This document shows positions 24,387 to 33,782 of a stretch of 64,000 nucleotides of DNA, one piece after another; position 1 is the stretch's first letter; the number at the start of each line of letters is the position of its first letter. Source of the stretch: Pseudomonas sp. MWU16-30317 (GTDB taxonomy: Bacteria; Pseudomonadota; Gammaproteobacteria; Pseudomonadales; Pseudomonadaceae); NCBI RefSeq assembly GCF_020515695.1, contig NZ_JAIWJA010000013.1, forward strand, positions 99,888-163,887, read 5' to 3'. The notes beneath the pieces were generated by a model that ran no database searches, had not been told where the DNA came from, and was given only the letters and a program-made list of their open reading frames with translations. The position numbers were made by a program, and so were the translations under genes.

Positions 24387-24450
24387 GTGAAGTCCACTGA
24401 AGGGGATACGCGACGACCTTAGAGCTTCAGGCTCGGTTGGGCAACCTGGC

Positions 24451-25032
24451 TCAGCCCAGGACCTTGTCCAGATGCGCCACATAGCGCGCCACATCGGCCT
24501 CGATATTCGGCGCTTTCATCACGTCGACGCTGAGGAAGGTCGGCAGCGCACTCAGGCCAAGGAACTCGTTGGCCTTGTGGAACGGGAGGTACACGGCGTC
24601 CACGCCCTTGCCTTCGAAGAAGTCGCTCGGGTCGTCAAAGGCCGTCTGCGGGGCGTTCCAGGTGGCGGCGATCATGTACTGCCGACCGTGGATCATGCCA
24701 CCGCTGCCGTATTTCTTCGAGGCGTCGGTGCGGCTGCGGCCATCGTTGGCATACAGGCTGGAGTGGCCTTCGGTGAAGACTTCGTCGATGTACTTTTTCA
24801 CGGTCCAGGGCGCGCCCATCCACCAGCCGGGCATCTGATAGATGATCACGTCGGCCCACAGATACTTCTGCACCTCGGCGCCGATGTCATAGCCGCCGTC
24901 GATGAAGGTGGTCTGTATATCAAAGCCCTTGCTGTCCAGATGAGCCACAGCGGCGTCATGCAGGGTGGCGTTATAGCGGCCAGCGGAGTGGGCGAATTGC
25001 TTGCCGCCGTTGAGCAACAGAATCTTTTTCAT
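24451..25032 (-). CDS. mdaB: NADPH quinone reductase MdaB
   Basis: 193 residues, flavodoxin-like fold. MKKILLLNGGKQFAHSAGRYNATLHD is the MdaB N-terminus, followed by DGGYDIGAEVQKYLWADVIIYQMPGWWMGAPWTVKKYIDEVF and GRQYMIAATWNAP. MdaB reduces quinones by two electrons with NADPH via FAD, avoiding semiquinone formation. In E. coli mdaB is followed by the ABM-fold ygiN; here an ABM-fold gene lies divergently 181 bp away, so the functional pairing is kept with a changed arrangement. Confidence 0.93.
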   Translation of the reverse strand: MKKILLLNGGKQFAHSAGRYNATLHDAAVAHLDSKGFDIQTTFIDGGYDIGAEVQKYLWADVIIYQMPGWWMGAPWTVKKYIDEVFTEGHSSLYANDGRSRTDASKKYGSGGMIHGRQYMIAATWNAPQTAFDDPSDFFEGKGVDAVYLPFHKANEFLGLSALPTFLSVDVMKAPNIEADVARYVAHLDKVLG

Positions 25033-25213
25033 GGGAGCCTCGTGAGCTGAGTGAGGGCCGATCTGAGCGGCCTGTCGAATTGAATGAGCCCAGCTTATCG
25101 AGTCAGCTGCGGGGGATTAACCGAGGGTGAAACAAATTACATTTGCCCTGAAAGCACGAATACACAGCAATTATTGCCATAGACTGCGCTTTCACTGTTC
25201 ATTGGAGGCCGCT

Positions 25214-25528
25214 ATGAGCGAGCACTACGGATTCATCGTCAAAGCCAAGACCCGCCCGGAAAAATCCGACGCCTTCGAGGCACTATTCGCCGCCTTCGTC
25301 GAGCCCAGCCGCCAGGAGCCGGGCTGCATCGAGTACCACATGCTGCGCGACAAACAGGACCCGAGCCTGTTCATGTTCTACGAGATCTGGGCCAGCAAGG
25401 CGCATCTGGACGTGCACTCGGCGTTGCCACACATGGTCGAGTTCGCTGAACACCGGATGGAGTATCTGGAGAAAGATTTCGATTTCCAGTTGATCGAGAT
25501 GCTGAGTGCTTCGTCGGCGCAACGCTGA
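25214..25528 (+). CDS. ABM-domain monooxygenase (YgiN-like)
   Basis: 104 residues from ATG 25214, which follows a strong GGAGG. The antibiotic biosynthesis monooxygenase fold is shown by YGFIVKAKTRPEKSDAFEALF, EPGCIEYHMLRDKQDP and FMFYEIWASKAHLDVH, with the His-rich LPHMVEF helix. YgiN-type proteins act on quinols and can cycle menadione with MdaB. It is divergent from mdaB across a 181-bp gap and is likely co-controlled with it. Confidence 0.88.
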   Translation: MSEHYGFIVKAKTRPEKSDAFEALFAAFVEPSRQEPGCIEYHMLRDKQDPSLFMFYEIWASKAHLDVHSALPHMVEFAEHRMEYLEKDFDFQLIEMLSASSAQR

Positions 25529-25614
25529 GGGGCAATCAGGAAGCATTTTGCTGTGTTCACCGGCCCTTCGCGTCCGCACGCGGCGGCGAAGAGGCCCGCA
25601 CAAACGCAGCAAAA

Positions 25615-26532
25615 TCACCGCCGAGTCGAAGACAGCGTCTCGCGCATCTCGGCGATCATCTCCAGCAGGATGGTCTTGACCGCCTGGCCCGGCACCGACA
25701 GCGGCAAATGCCCGGACAGGCACAGGGCCAGGGGCGCTTCGATTTCCGGCTCGACGATACAGCTGAGGTGCACCTTCTGATGCTGCTGCATCGCCCGCGC
25801 GGCGGACTCCGGCAGCACGGTCGACCCGAACTGCTCGGCCACCGCGATCTCCAGGGTCGAGGCCGATTCCACCTCGGCGATCACCCGCGCACTCAGGTTG
25901 ATCTTCATGAACGCGTCGTCCACCAGCCGGCGCATGATGTTGTAGGTGCGCGGCAGCAACAAGTCGAGCTCGGCCAACTCCGCCAAGGCGATGGTCGGGC
26001 GTTCAGCGAACTGCGGATCGGCGCTCACCAGGTACAACTGCTCGCGCAACAAAGGCGTGAAGCTCAGACCATGGATCTCGCGGCCGCCATAGAGCACCGC
26101 CATGTCCATGCGGCCGTTCATGATCAGCTCGCTCAGCGTGGTACCGAAGTTTTCGTTGAGATACAGCAGAATGCCCGGGTGGCGTTCACGTACACGGCGC
26201 AACAGCGGCACCGACAAGGCCGAGGCCGCCGTGCCCGGCGCCAGCCCCACCGACACCTGCCCGGACAGCTCCAGGCCGGACGCGTTGACATCGCTCTGGG
26301 CCTGCTCGCACTGGCGCAAGATCAACTGTGCATGCCCGTAGAGCACCTTGCCCGCCTCGGTCGGCGTGACACCGCGCTTGGTGCGGATCACCAATTGCTG
26401 CTGCATCTCGGTCTCCAGCGTCACCAGTTGCTGGCTCAATGCAGGCTGGGCGATGTGCAGCACATTGGCGGCCTGGGTCATGCTGCCGATATCGACGATC
26501 TTGACGAAATACTTCAAGCGACGGAAATTCAC
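25615..26532 (-). CDS. Nac-like LysR-family regulator
   Basis: 305 residues. The N-terminus MNFRRLKYFVKIVDIGSMTQ with AANVLHIAQPALSQQ and IRTKRGVTPTEAGKVLYGHAQ resembles enterobacterial Nac very closely, including the recognition helix, and the effector domain keeps Nac-like segments (SVGLAPGTAASAL, TVLPESAAR). Nac activates or represses nitrogen-source genes through ATA-N9-TAT sites. Two such sites lie in the gap between this gene and the divergent MFS-pxpB-pxpC operon, and three more precede the biotin carboxylase/pxpA/SDR/ABC genes and the OprD porin. I therefore infer that it is the local regulator of this 5-oxoproline/amino-acid utilisation region. It could instead be a general nitrogen regulator. 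Confidence 0.85.
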   Translation of the reverse strand: MNFRRLKYFVKIVDIGSMTQAANVLHIAQPALSQQLVTLETEMQQQLVIRTKRGVTPTEAGKVLYGHAQLILRQCEQAQSDVNASGLELSGQVSVGLAPGTAASALSVPLLRRVRERHPGILLYLNENFGTTLSELIMNGRMDMAVLYGGREIHGLSFTPLLREQLYLVSADPQFAERPTIALAELAELDLLLPRTYNIMRRLVDDAFMKINLSARVIAEVESASTLEIAVAEQFGSTVLPESAARAMQQHQKVHLSCIVEPEIEAPLALCLSGHLPLSVPGQAVKTILLEMIAEMRETLSSTRR

Positions 26533-26850
26533 GAAGTCATACTCTGGCGAGGTTCATGACGGGAGCAGAGCAAGAGCCGCGCCAGCCGCCACCGCCAGGG
26601 GCAAAATGCCGGTCATAAGGCTTTCCTATGGCAGAGCGACCGACCACTGGCCCCCGCGCCGACCACAAGACCTCCGCCCAAGAGCACCAAAACGGTGCAA
26701 AAGCGCACACAAAGTGCGTCATAAGGCGTCCTTATCCGTACAGAACGAAGCCGTCTTTTTGCTCTGGCGCCGCAGCTCTTAAATTAGGTTACCGAAACCC
26801 AAGGACCGCCCCATGCCCGCCCGCCGTTCTCCCTGCCACCGAGCCTCGTC
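26533..26850. promoter_or_regulatory. Divergent control region between the Nac-like gene and MFS-pxpBC, two Nac boxes
   Basis: No gene is visible in these 318 bp. It contains two palindromes of the form ATA-N9-TAT: ATAAGGCTTTCCTAT (26615-26629), 83 bp before the regulator start, and ATAAGGCGTCCTTAT (26721-26735), 116 bp before the MFS start. The positions suit autoregulation and activation of the plus-strand operon. Confidence 0.65.
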
Positions 26851-28389
26851 ATGACCGTTGCCGCGCACCCCGCGCTGACGTTTCGCCAGGCGCTGCTGGC
26901 CATGCTGGGCGTGTCGCTGGTGCTGATGCTCTCGGCGCTGGACCAGACGGTAATCGGCAACGCGCTGCCGACCATCGTCGCCGAGCTGAACGGCTTCGAG
27001 CTCTATGCCTGGGTGGCCACGGGTTACCTGCTGGCCTCGATCGTCACCATCCCGATCTTCGGGCGCCTGGGGGATTACTACGGCCGCAAACCCTTCGTCA
27101 TCGCCGCCACGCTGATCTTCATGGCAGCCTCGCTGATGTGCGCGCTGGCCGATGGCATGGTGACGCTGGTGATTGGGCGCGCCTTGCAGGGCATCGGCGG
27201 CGGCATGCTGGTCGGCACCGCCTTCGCCTGCGTGCCGGAACTGTTCCCCGACACCCGCCAGCGATTGCGCTGGCAGATCCTGCTCAGTGCCCTGTTCAGC
27301 GTGGTCAACGCCATCGGGCCGGGCCTGGGCGGCTTCATGACCGCGCATCTGGGCTGGCGCTCGGTGTTCTGGCTCAACCTGCCGCTGGGCGGGCTGGCGC
27401 TGTTCTTCGCCTGGCGGCATTTGCCCTGGTACCGCCCGAAAACCGGCAAGGTAATCCGCATGGATTGGCTCGGCGCCGGCCTGATCGCGGTGGCGCTGGG
27501 CGCGTTGCAGTTGTTCGTCGAATGGCTTGGGCATTCCAGCGCGCTGGTCTGCACAGCCCTGGGATTGCTCAGCCTGGTCGCCTTTATCGCCCTGTGGTTT
27601 CAGGAGCGTCGCAGCCCGGCCGCGCTATTGCCCAGAGCGCTATTGGCCGAGCACAGCATGCGCGTACTGTTCGCCTTGGCCCTGCTGGCGGGCGCGGTGA
27701 TGTTCACGCTGCTGTTCTATCTGCCATTGCTGCTGCAAGGCGGCTATGGCTACTCACCGCAACAGGCCGGGGTGCTGATCACCCCGCTGGCGTTGAGCAT
27801 CACCCTGGGGGCGATCGTCAACAGCCGTGTGATGACGCGCATGAGCAACCCCAATCGGTTACCCCTGGGCGGATTCATCGCGCTGGGTTGCGCGTGCCTC
27901 GGCCTGGCACTGGTCGGCACCAACGCGGGATTCAATACCCTGCTGGGCTTGATCCTGTTGGCTGGCCTGGGCTTGGGGTTCATCTTTCTCAACCTGTCGG
28001 TATTCACTCAGACGCTGGTCGAACGCCAGTACCTGGGCATCGCCACCGCGCTGCAGCAATCGTTGCGCCTGGTGGGGGGCTTGCTCGGCACAGCGTGCAT
28101 GGGCGCGCTTGTCAACGTGCTGTATGCCTGGCGCTTGGCCCAGCAGCTGGCACGGGCCGGCCAAACCCAGGCCCTGGCGCTGCTGGCCGACCCGCAGGTG
28201 CTGAGCCATGGCTCCAGCGAGCTGACCCCGCCGCTGCTGACCCTGGGCCGCCATGCGCTGATCCAGGCGATGTCCATCGGGCTGGGGCTGTGCGCGCTGC
28301 TGGCGGTCATTGCCGTGCTGGTGCTGCGCCGCTTGCCAGTGGTGCAATTGATGCCCGCCCCCCTTGCGCCGCAGAGCGCCAAACCATGA
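26851..28389 (+). CDS. DHA2-family MFS transporter (EmrB/QacA type)
   Basis: 512 residues with about 14 hydrophobic helices. The family's motif C region is replaced by the usual DHA2 features: LSALDQTVIGNALPTIVAEL in TM1, GRLGDYYGRKPF (motif A) after TM2, GRALQGIGGGML in TM4 and the GWRSVFWLNLPLG motif near TM6. DHA2 proteins are proton-coupled exporters of drugs or metabolites; in amino-acid utilisation operons some act in uptake. It is the first gene of an operon with pxpB (66-bp gap) and pxpC, and may carry the substrate or a by-product of the oxoprolinase. Confidence 0.9.
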   Translation: MTVAAHPALTFRQALLAMLGVSLVLMLSALDQTVIGNALPTIVAELNGFELYAWVATGYLLASIVTIPIFGRLGDYYGRKPFVIAATLIFMAASLMCALADGMVTLVIGRALQGIGGGMLVGTAFACVPELFPDTRQRLRWQILLSALFSVVNAIGPGLGGFMTAHLGWRSVFWLNLPLGGLALFFAWRHLPWYRPKTGKVIRMDWLGAGLIAVALGALQLFVEWLGHSSALVCTALGLLSLVAFIALWFQERRSPAALLPRALLAEHSMRVLFALALLAGAVMFTLLFYLPLLLQGGYGYSPQQAGVLITPLALSITLGAIVNSRVMTRMSNPNRLPLGGFIALGCACLGLALVGTNAGFNTLLGLILLAGLGLGFIFLNLSVFTQTLVERQYLGIATALQQSLRLVGGLLGTACMGALVNVLYAWRLAQQLARAGQTQALALLADPQVLSHGSSELTPPLLTLGRHALIQAMSIGLGLCALLAVIAVLVLRRLPVVQLMPAPLAPQSAKP

Positions 28390-28455
28390 ATTTTCCCCGC
28401 AGCGGCCTGGACGGCGTACCGAAGTTTCCATCTCCCGAGCTACAGGAATCCCACC

Positions 28456-29166
28456 ATGAATAGCAGTTCGCAGCCGCTCGAGGCCCCTGTCGCCCCGGCG
28501 CTGCTCCTGAATAGTCAGGCCGCCAAGGTTTCGATGATCGGCAGCCGCGCGTTTCTGATCGATGCCCCCGGCGACTTCGACCTGCCCGCCCAGCGGCGTA
28601 TCTGGGCATTGAGCAAGGCCCTGCACGGCCACACGCTGGTCGAAGAGCTGGTGCCGGGGATGACCAATCTGTTGGTCGTGCTGCAGCGCACCCCGGCCGA
28701 CCCGCAGGCGGTCATCGATGAACTGCAGCAGGCCTGGCGCCAGGTGCAGGAGCTGGACCGCCCAGGACGCCTGATCGAGATCCCGACCTGCTATGGCGGC
28801 GAGCACGCCATCGACCTGGCCGCCATCTGCGACTTTTCCGGCTTGCCCGCTGCCGAAGTGATCCGTCGTCATCACCGCGCCACCTACACCGTGTTCGCCA
28901 TCGCCAGCGCCCCCGGCTTCGGCTACCTGGGCGGCCTTGACCCGACCCTCTATATGCCCCGCAAGAAGGTGCCGTCGCTGAACATGCTCAAGGGCATGGT
29001 CACCATCGGCGGCATGCAGTCGGGCCTCTCGGTGCTCGACGGCCCCAACGGCTGGAACGCCTTGGGCTTCGCCGACATGCCGATGTTCGACCCCTATGCC
29101 GACGTCCCCGCCACCCTCGCGCCGGGCGACACCGTGCGCTTCTTGCCCGAAAGGATCGAACTGTGA
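28456..29166 (+). CDS. pxpB: 5-oxoprolinase subunit PxpB (KipI family)
   Basis: 236 residues. After a ~25-residue leader the protein follows KipI/allophanate hydrolase subunit 1: ALSKALHGHTLVEELVPGMTNLLV, IPTCYGGEHAIDLAAIC, YTVFAIASAPGFGYLGGLDP, the PRKKVPSLNMLKGMVTIGGMQSG loop and GWNALGF. PxpABC hydrolyse 5-oxoproline to glutamate with ATP in the cytoplasm. The gene precedes pxpC with a 4-bp overlap. The third subunit gene, pxpA, is 11 kb away on the other strand. Confidence 0.93.
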   Translation: MNSSSQPLEAPVAPALLLNSQAAKVSMIGSRAFLIDAPGDFDLPAQRRIWALSKALHGHTLVEELVPGMTNLLVVLQRTPADPQAVIDELQQAWRQVQELDRPGRLIEIPTCYGGEHAIDLAAICDFSGLPAAEVIRRHHRATYTVFAIASAPGFGYLGGLDPTLYMPRKKVPSLNMLKGMVTIGGMQSGLSVLDGPNGWNALGFADMPMFDPYADVPATLAPGDTVRFLPERIEL

Positions 29167-30140
29167 TCGAGATCATCGCCAGCGGCCCCCTCAATACCGT
29201 TCAGGACCTCGGGCGCCGCGGTCATCGCAACATCGGCGTGGCCTCGGCCGGGGCCATGGACAGCGTCGCCTTGCGGGTCGGCAATCTGCTGCTCGGCAAC
29301 GACGCCGACAGCGCCGCCATCGAGGTGCAGACCTTCCCCTTCAAGGTGCGTTTCACCCGCCCCCTGGCCATCGCCCTCACTGGCGCCGACTGCAAGGCGC
29401 GCCTGGACGGCAAGCCGCTGCTGCCTTGGTGGGCGATCACCGTACAGGCCGGCCAGGAGCTGGAACTCAACTTTCCCAAGGGCGCCGCGCGGGGCTATCT
29501 GTGCGTCAACGGCGGGATCGACGTGCCGTTGCTGATGGGTTCGCGCAGCACCTCGTTGCGTGGCAATTTTGGTGGGCTCGAGGGCCGCAGCTTGGTGGTC
29601 GGCGACAGCCTCGCGACGCTCGACGCAGCGCTGCCGCAACTGCCCGTCGGCGGCATTGGCGTGACCCCACCGAGTGCGGCAATGCCCGAGCACTTCCCGG
29701 TGGCGGACGACGGCACCCTGTTGCTACGCGCCATCCCGGCTGGCGAGTACGAGCTGTTCGCGGCCGACGCCGAGCGCTTCTGGACGCAAAGCTGGAAGAT
29801 CTCGGCGCAGAGCAACCGCACTGGCTACCGACTCTCGGGCCCGGCCATCCAGCCGGAGACCGTGGTCGAGATGCGCTCCTACGGCCTGGTCCCCGGCATC
29901 ATTCAAGTGCCACCGGCCGGCGAGCCGATCATTCAGATGAGCGACGCCAATACCGCTGGCGGCTACCCGAAGATCGCCGGGGTCATCGAAGTCGATCTGT
30001 GGCGCCTGGGCCAGGCGGCCATCGGCAGCAAGATCCGGCTTGTCAAAGCCGATACCGCCGACGCCCTGTCAGCCGAGCAAGCGCTGGATGGTTACTTCGC
30101 CGACATCGGGCGGCTGATCGGGGCGTTGGTGCAGCACTGA
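29163..30140 (+). CDS. pxpC: 5-oxoprolinase subunit PxpC (KipA family, biotin-dependent carboxyltransferase-like)
   Basis: 325 residues, GTG start overlapping the pxpB stop by 4 bp. Motifs: ASGPLNTVQDLGRRGHRNIGV, SAGAMDSVALRVGN, GADCKARLDGKPL, GYLCVNGGIDVPLLMGSRSTSLRGNFGG, SNRTGYRLSGP and SDANTAGGYPKIAGVIEVDLW. The KipA fold is shared with the carboxyltransferase part of urea amidolyases, which is of interest because a biotin carboxylase and two carrier proteins lie with pxpA at 41-44 kb. Confidence 0.93.
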   Translation: MIEIIASGPLNTVQDLGRRGHRNIGVASAGAMDSVALRVGNLLLGNDADSAAIEVQTFPFKVRFTRPLAIALTGADCKARLDGKPLLPWWAITVQAGQELELNFPKGAARGYLCVNGGIDVPLLMGSRSTSLRGNFGGLEGRSLVVGDSLATLDAALPQLPVGGIGVTPPSAAMPEHFPVADDGTLLLRAIPAGEYELFAADAERFWTQSWKISAQSNRTGYRLSGPAIQPETVVEMRSYGLVPGIIQVPPAGEPIIQMSDANTAGGYPKIAGVIEVDLWRLGQAAIGSKIRLVKADTADALSAEQALDGYFADIGRLIGALVQH

Positions 30141-30283
30141 TCGCGGGCTGCGAAACCACAGTCCAGAAAGGCCAACACCCTGCGCTGGCCTCAGTCTGCC
30201 TGGGGCCGTCAAGGCTCCAATGCCATTTCGACGACTCCAGGCCCGCTCGATGGCGGATATCGCCGGGCCGCCATGCAGCGTTC

Positions 30284-31222
30284 CTAGCCAGAGCATCCCT
30301 GCCGTCCTGCCAAGAACGCCCGCAATTCCTCGCTCGCCGGGCACGTCGCCGGCCCGTGCCGAGTGACCGCCACCGCCGCGGCGGCATTGGCCTGCCGGGC
30401 CGCATCGACTTCGTTCGATCCGCTCGCCAACGCCGCGAGCATCACGCCCGCATGGGCATCGCCCGCACCATTGCTGTCGATAGCCTGCACCGCGAAACCC
30501 GCCACCTGTTCACACCAGGCGCCGCGTGCCAGCCAACAACCCGCAGCGCCATCGCGCACCACCACCAGCGCCCCGCTGGGCAAACGTTCTACCAACATCT
30601 GCAGGGCCTGCTCGAGGCTGGCAGCCGCCGTGAAGCGCAAGGCTTCGTCACGGTTGCTGCTCCACAGCGTTACCCAGGGCAACAGACGCCCCATCATCGG
30701 CGCATCCGGCGCACTGACCAAAGGCCCCGGGTCGAAGGCCAAGAAACAACGGCCGGCCTGGAGCGCCAGCCAGTCCAACAAGCCTTGAGCTTTGCCGGGA
30801 TGCAGCAGGCTGTAGCCGCTGACCATGATCCAGTCGTCAGCGGCGGGCACCAACCCGACGAGGTCGGCGGCTGCCAATCCGCCTTCCGCGCCCACTTGGG
30901 AAATGAACGAGCGCTCGGCACTGGCATCGGTCAGCGCCACGGACAAACCGGTGTCTTGTTCGCTGCTGGCCGAGAGGAAGACCTCGATCCCCTCCTCGGC
31001 CATGGCCTGGCGCGCCAGTTCGCCGAAACGGCCACTGCCATGGCGCCCGAGGTAGCAGGTCGCCAGGCCATTGCGCGCAGCAGCGGCCATCACGTTGAAA
31101 CCGCCGCCAGCCTCGAAGCTGGCGCTGCGGGCCAGCACGTCCTGGCCGGCGGTGGGCAGGGCGTCCACCGCCATCACCAGATCGATGACTACCTGGCCGG
31201 TATAGAGCAATCTAGCGGGCAT
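30284..31222 (-). CDS. PfkB-family carbohydrate/nucleoside kinase (YegV-like)
   Basis: 312 residues from ATG 31222 (MPARLLYTGQVVIDLV); this start overlaps the permease gene by 11 bp. The ribokinase/PfkB fold shows the N-terminal GGGFNVMAAAARNGLATCYLG substrate loop (signature 1), FDPGPL..., and the catalytic SNGAGDAHAGVML motif (signature 2; GAGDAF is commoner). It phosphorylates a sugar or nucleoside with ATP. It is the last gene of a minus-strand set GntR, ADP-ribosylglycohydrolase, NCS1 permease, PfkB kinase, which copies the E. coli yegW-yegU-yegT-yegV gene content apart from the transporter type. Confidence 0.87.
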   Translation of the reverse strand: MPARLLYTGQVVIDLVMAVDALPTAGQDVLARSASFEAGGGFNVMAAAARNGLATCYLGRHGSGRFGELARQAMAEEGIEVFLSASSEQDTGLSVALTDASAERSFISQVGAEGGLAAADLVGLVPAADDWIMVSGYSLLHPGKAQGLLDWLALQAGRCFLAFDPGPLVSAPDAPMMGRLLPWVTLWSSNRDEALRFTAAASLEQALQMLVERLPSGALVVVRDGAAGCWLARGAWCEQVAGFAVQAIDSNGAGDAHAGVMLAALASGSNEVDAARQANAAAAVAVTRHGPATCPASEELRAFLAGRQGCSG

Positions 31223-32678
31223 GGACACGCTCTTGCAGGTGGGTGGCGACATGACGGTCACGGCAACCGCCGAGCAAGCCATAGAGCCCGCCAGCAATCA
31301 CAAACGTGACGATCCAGCCCAGACCGTTCTGGCCGAACCAGGAGTCCGCCAGCCAGCCATGGAACAGCACATTGGTGGCAGTGGTCTTGACCGTGGTGAA
31401 ACTGAAGCCCAGGACAATGGCCACGGCCCAGGCACCCAGCGCACGCCACTCCACACCCCCCTGATACCAGTAGGCGCTGCTGGGGCCAACGTTCATCAGG
31501 TCGGCGGGCACGTAGCGGTGACGATGTAGCAGATCGACCAGAAAGATGCCCACCCACGCCGTGATCGGCACCGCCAGCAGGGAAATGAAGGTGATGAAGG
31601 GCCCATAGAAGCTGTCAGCGAACAGCATGAAGTAGATGGAGCCGGCAAAGATGGCGATGACGTCCACTACTACCGCGTGCACGCGTTTGACCTTCAGGCC
31701 GAGGGTCAGGGTGGTGAGGCCTGCCGAGTAGACCGACAGGTTGTTGGACAACAGCAGGCCACCGAAGGCGGTGATCAGGTACGGCACCGCCATCCAGGCC
31801 GGCAACAATTCGCGAATCGCCACGATCGGGTCGGCGGCCGAGGCCAGATGGTCGTTACCGACGGAAATCAAGCCGCCCAAGGTGATCAACAGCACCAGCG
31901 GGATCCCCGCGCCAAAGGCTGCCGAGGCGACCAAGGCACCGGCTTTCACGCTTTTATGCTGATAGCGCGACATGTCGGCGCCAGCGTTGGCCCAGCCGAT
32001 ACCGGTGCCTGCGGCCATGGTACCGACGCCGATCAGCACGGCCGATAAAGGCGCCGGGCTTGCGGCCCACACGGCGGTCCAATCGATATGCAACGCCAGG
32101 AAGCCGCCGACGATCAGGTTCAAGGCACCAAACACCCAGGTCGCCCATTTCTGGATCACCAGCAAGGTGGCATGCCCCAGCCCCGAGACGCACAAAGTCA
32201 GCAGCACGAACACGGCGATGAACAACAGCGTCAGCAGCGGTGCGGATTTGGCTTCCATCGGGCTGCCCTGGATGATCGACACCAGCGACAACAGCACAAA
32301 GGCCGCCGTGGTGGTGTTGACGGTTTCCCAGCCCAGGCGCGAGCCCAGCGAAACCAGAGTGGGGCCGATATTGCCACGCACTCCGAAAATCGCCCGCGAC
32401 AGCGTCAGGCTGGGCGCGCGTCCGCGCCGTCCGGCGATGGACAACAGTCCGACCACCGCGAACGAACCGCCCGCACCCAGTACTGCAACGATGAATGCCT
32501 GCCCGATCGACAAGCCCTGAAACGCCACCAGCGTGGCCCCCAGCGGCAAGCCGAGGATGCTGATGTTGGCGGCGAACCACACCCAGAACAGCTGCAGCGG
32601 ATGGCCGTTGCACTCCTGCTCGGGTACCGGTTCAATGCCGCGGGTTTCCAATTGCCCAGCGTGGTTGGACGTGCTCAT
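31212..32678 (-). CDS. NCS1-family permease (purine/cytosine permease type)
   Basis: 488 residues, about 12 transmembrane helices. The N-terminus GIEPVPEQECNGHPLQLFWVWFAANISILGLPLG is the standard NCS1 opening, followed by GAGGSFAVVGLLSIAGRRGRAPSLTLSRAIFG and GWANAGADMSRYQHKS. NCS1 proteins import nucleobases, nucleosides, hydantoins or related N-heterocycles with sodium or protons. In the corresponding E. coli locus the transporter is YegT, a nucleoside:H+ MFS protein, so the transport function appears conserved while the family differs. Substrate unknown; an N-glycoside or nucleoside fits the kinase and ADP-ribosylglycohydrolase partners. Confidence 0.9.
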   Translation of the reverse strand: MSTSNHAGQLETRGIEPVPEQECNGHPLQLFWVWFAANISILGLPLGATLVAFQGLSIGQAFIVAVLGAGGSFAVVGLLSIAGRRGRAPSLTLSRAIFGVRGNIGPTLVSLGSRLGWETVNTTTAAFVLLSLVSIIQGSPMEAKSAPLLTLLFIAVFVLLTLCVSGLGHATLLVIQKWATWVFGALNLIVGGFLALHIDWTAVWAASPAPLSAVLIGVGTMAAGTGIGWANAGADMSRYQHKSVKAGALVASAAFGAGIPLVLLITLGGLISVGNDHLASAADPIVAIRELLPAWMAVPYLITAFGGLLLSNNLSVYSAGLTTLTLGLKVKRVHAVVVDVIAIFAGSIYFMLFADSFYGPFITFISLLAVPITAWVGIFLVDLLHRHRYVPADLMNVGPSSAYWYQGGVEWRALGAWAVAIVLGFSFTTVKTTATNVLFHGWLADSWFGQNGLGWIVTFVIAGGLYGLLGGCRDRHVATHLQERVHAR

Positions 32679-32744
32679 TGCATGACTCCTGCGATAACTT
32701 GTTGTGGTTGGGGGCAGGTCGAAAATGAATCGGGCAGAGGGTTC

Positions 32745-33782
32745 TTATAGGGGCTGCGGCCGGGCTCCCGCGCTGCGCAGGGCCAGCAGTTGTTCGGTGA
32801 GCAATTCGAGGTCAAGACTGTTCACGCTTTTGATTTGTGCCACCGCCTCCAAGGGCCAGGCCTCCAGGCCGTGGGTCGCACCGAGCATGGCCCCGAGCAT
32901 GGCGGCGATGGTATCGGTATCGCCGCCCAGGCTCGCCGCCATGCACAGCGCCGGGAACACGTGCAGCTGGCCTTCGGCGACTGCCTGAGCCAACGCGAAG
33001 GCGGCCACTACGGACTCCTGAGAGGCCACCGAGGTGCCAATCACGTCGTAGATCACATCGGGCAGACTGGCGGTATCGCAACCGGCGCACACCTGCCGCG
33101 ACCAGAGGATGCGCGCGGCGATATTGCCACCCGCTACCCAGTGGCCTCGGCGATGACCCCAGCGTGCCGCCTCGATGCCGAATTCAAGTGCAGTCTTGAG
33201 ATCCGCGCCCTGCACGCCTGCCGACACCACCGCCGCCACTGCGGCGGCGCTGGCGATGCCGAGGCCGGTGTTGTGAGTCACCTGGCAGGCTTGCACGACC
33301 TGATCCATGAAATATTCGGGGTCGCTGATGTCGGCAGCGATGCCCACCGGCGCGATGCGCATGGCCGCGCCGTTGGTGGTGCCGAATCGCCCCGCTTCTT
33401 CGGAGCTGGCACCGGCCAGGATCATTTCAATAGCGCGTTTGGTGGACGGCCCAAGCAGGTCCTGGGAGCCTTTGGCGCGCATGGCCGCTTCCCAGTCGAT
33501 CAGGTCCTGGGCCAGGGCCGCAGGCTCGATGCGCCCCTTTCCGGCAACTAACCGGTGGGCGACCAGAATGGCTTGCTCGGTATCGTCGGTAATGGCTCCG
33601 GCCGGCATGTTCGGCGCGATGGGTTGTTCGTTGTCAGCCGCCTGCAACGTGGTGATGCGGCCATAGCGGGCACGTACCTGCTCCCGGGACAGGGACTGCG
33701 TGGGCATGCCAAGGGCATCGCCCAGGGCCAGGCCATAGAAGGCGCCAAGGGCGCGAGTGCGGGTCTGTTCGAGGCTGATCAT
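32745..33782 (-). CDS. ADP-ribosylglycohydrolase-family protein (YegU-like)
   Basis: 345 residues from ATG 33782, which overlaps the GntR stop by 4 bp. The DraG/ARH fold is recognised by ALGAFYGLALGDALGMPTQSL, the magnesium-site AGAITDDTEQAILVA, NGAAMRIAPVGI, TGLGIASAAAVAAVVSAG and the second metal motif LGGDTDTIAAMLGAMLGA. Family members hydrolyse N-glycosidic bonds of ADP-ribose adducts or related compounds. Its place between a GntR/UTRA regulator and an NCS1 permease/PfkB kinase suggests it cleaves an imported N-glycoside whose sugar is then phosphorylated; it is probably not a reversal enzyme for protein ADP-ribosylation. Confidence 0.88.
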   Translation of the reverse strand: MISLEQTRTRALGAFYGLALGDALGMPTQSLSREQVRARYGRITTLQAADNEQPIAPNMPAGAITDDTEQAILVAHRLVAGKGRIEPAALAQDLIDWEAAMRAKGSQDLLGPSTKRAIEMILAGASSEEAGRFGTTNGAAMRIAPVGIAADISDPEYFMDQVVQACQVTHNTGLGIASAAAVAAVVSAGVQGADLKTALEFGIEAARWGHRRGHWVAGGNIAARILWSRQVCAGCDTASLPDVIYDVIGTSVASQESVVAAFALAQAVAEGQLHVFPALCMAASLGGDTDTIAAMLGAMLGATHGLEAWPLEAVAQIKSVNSLDLELLTEQLLALRSAGARPQPL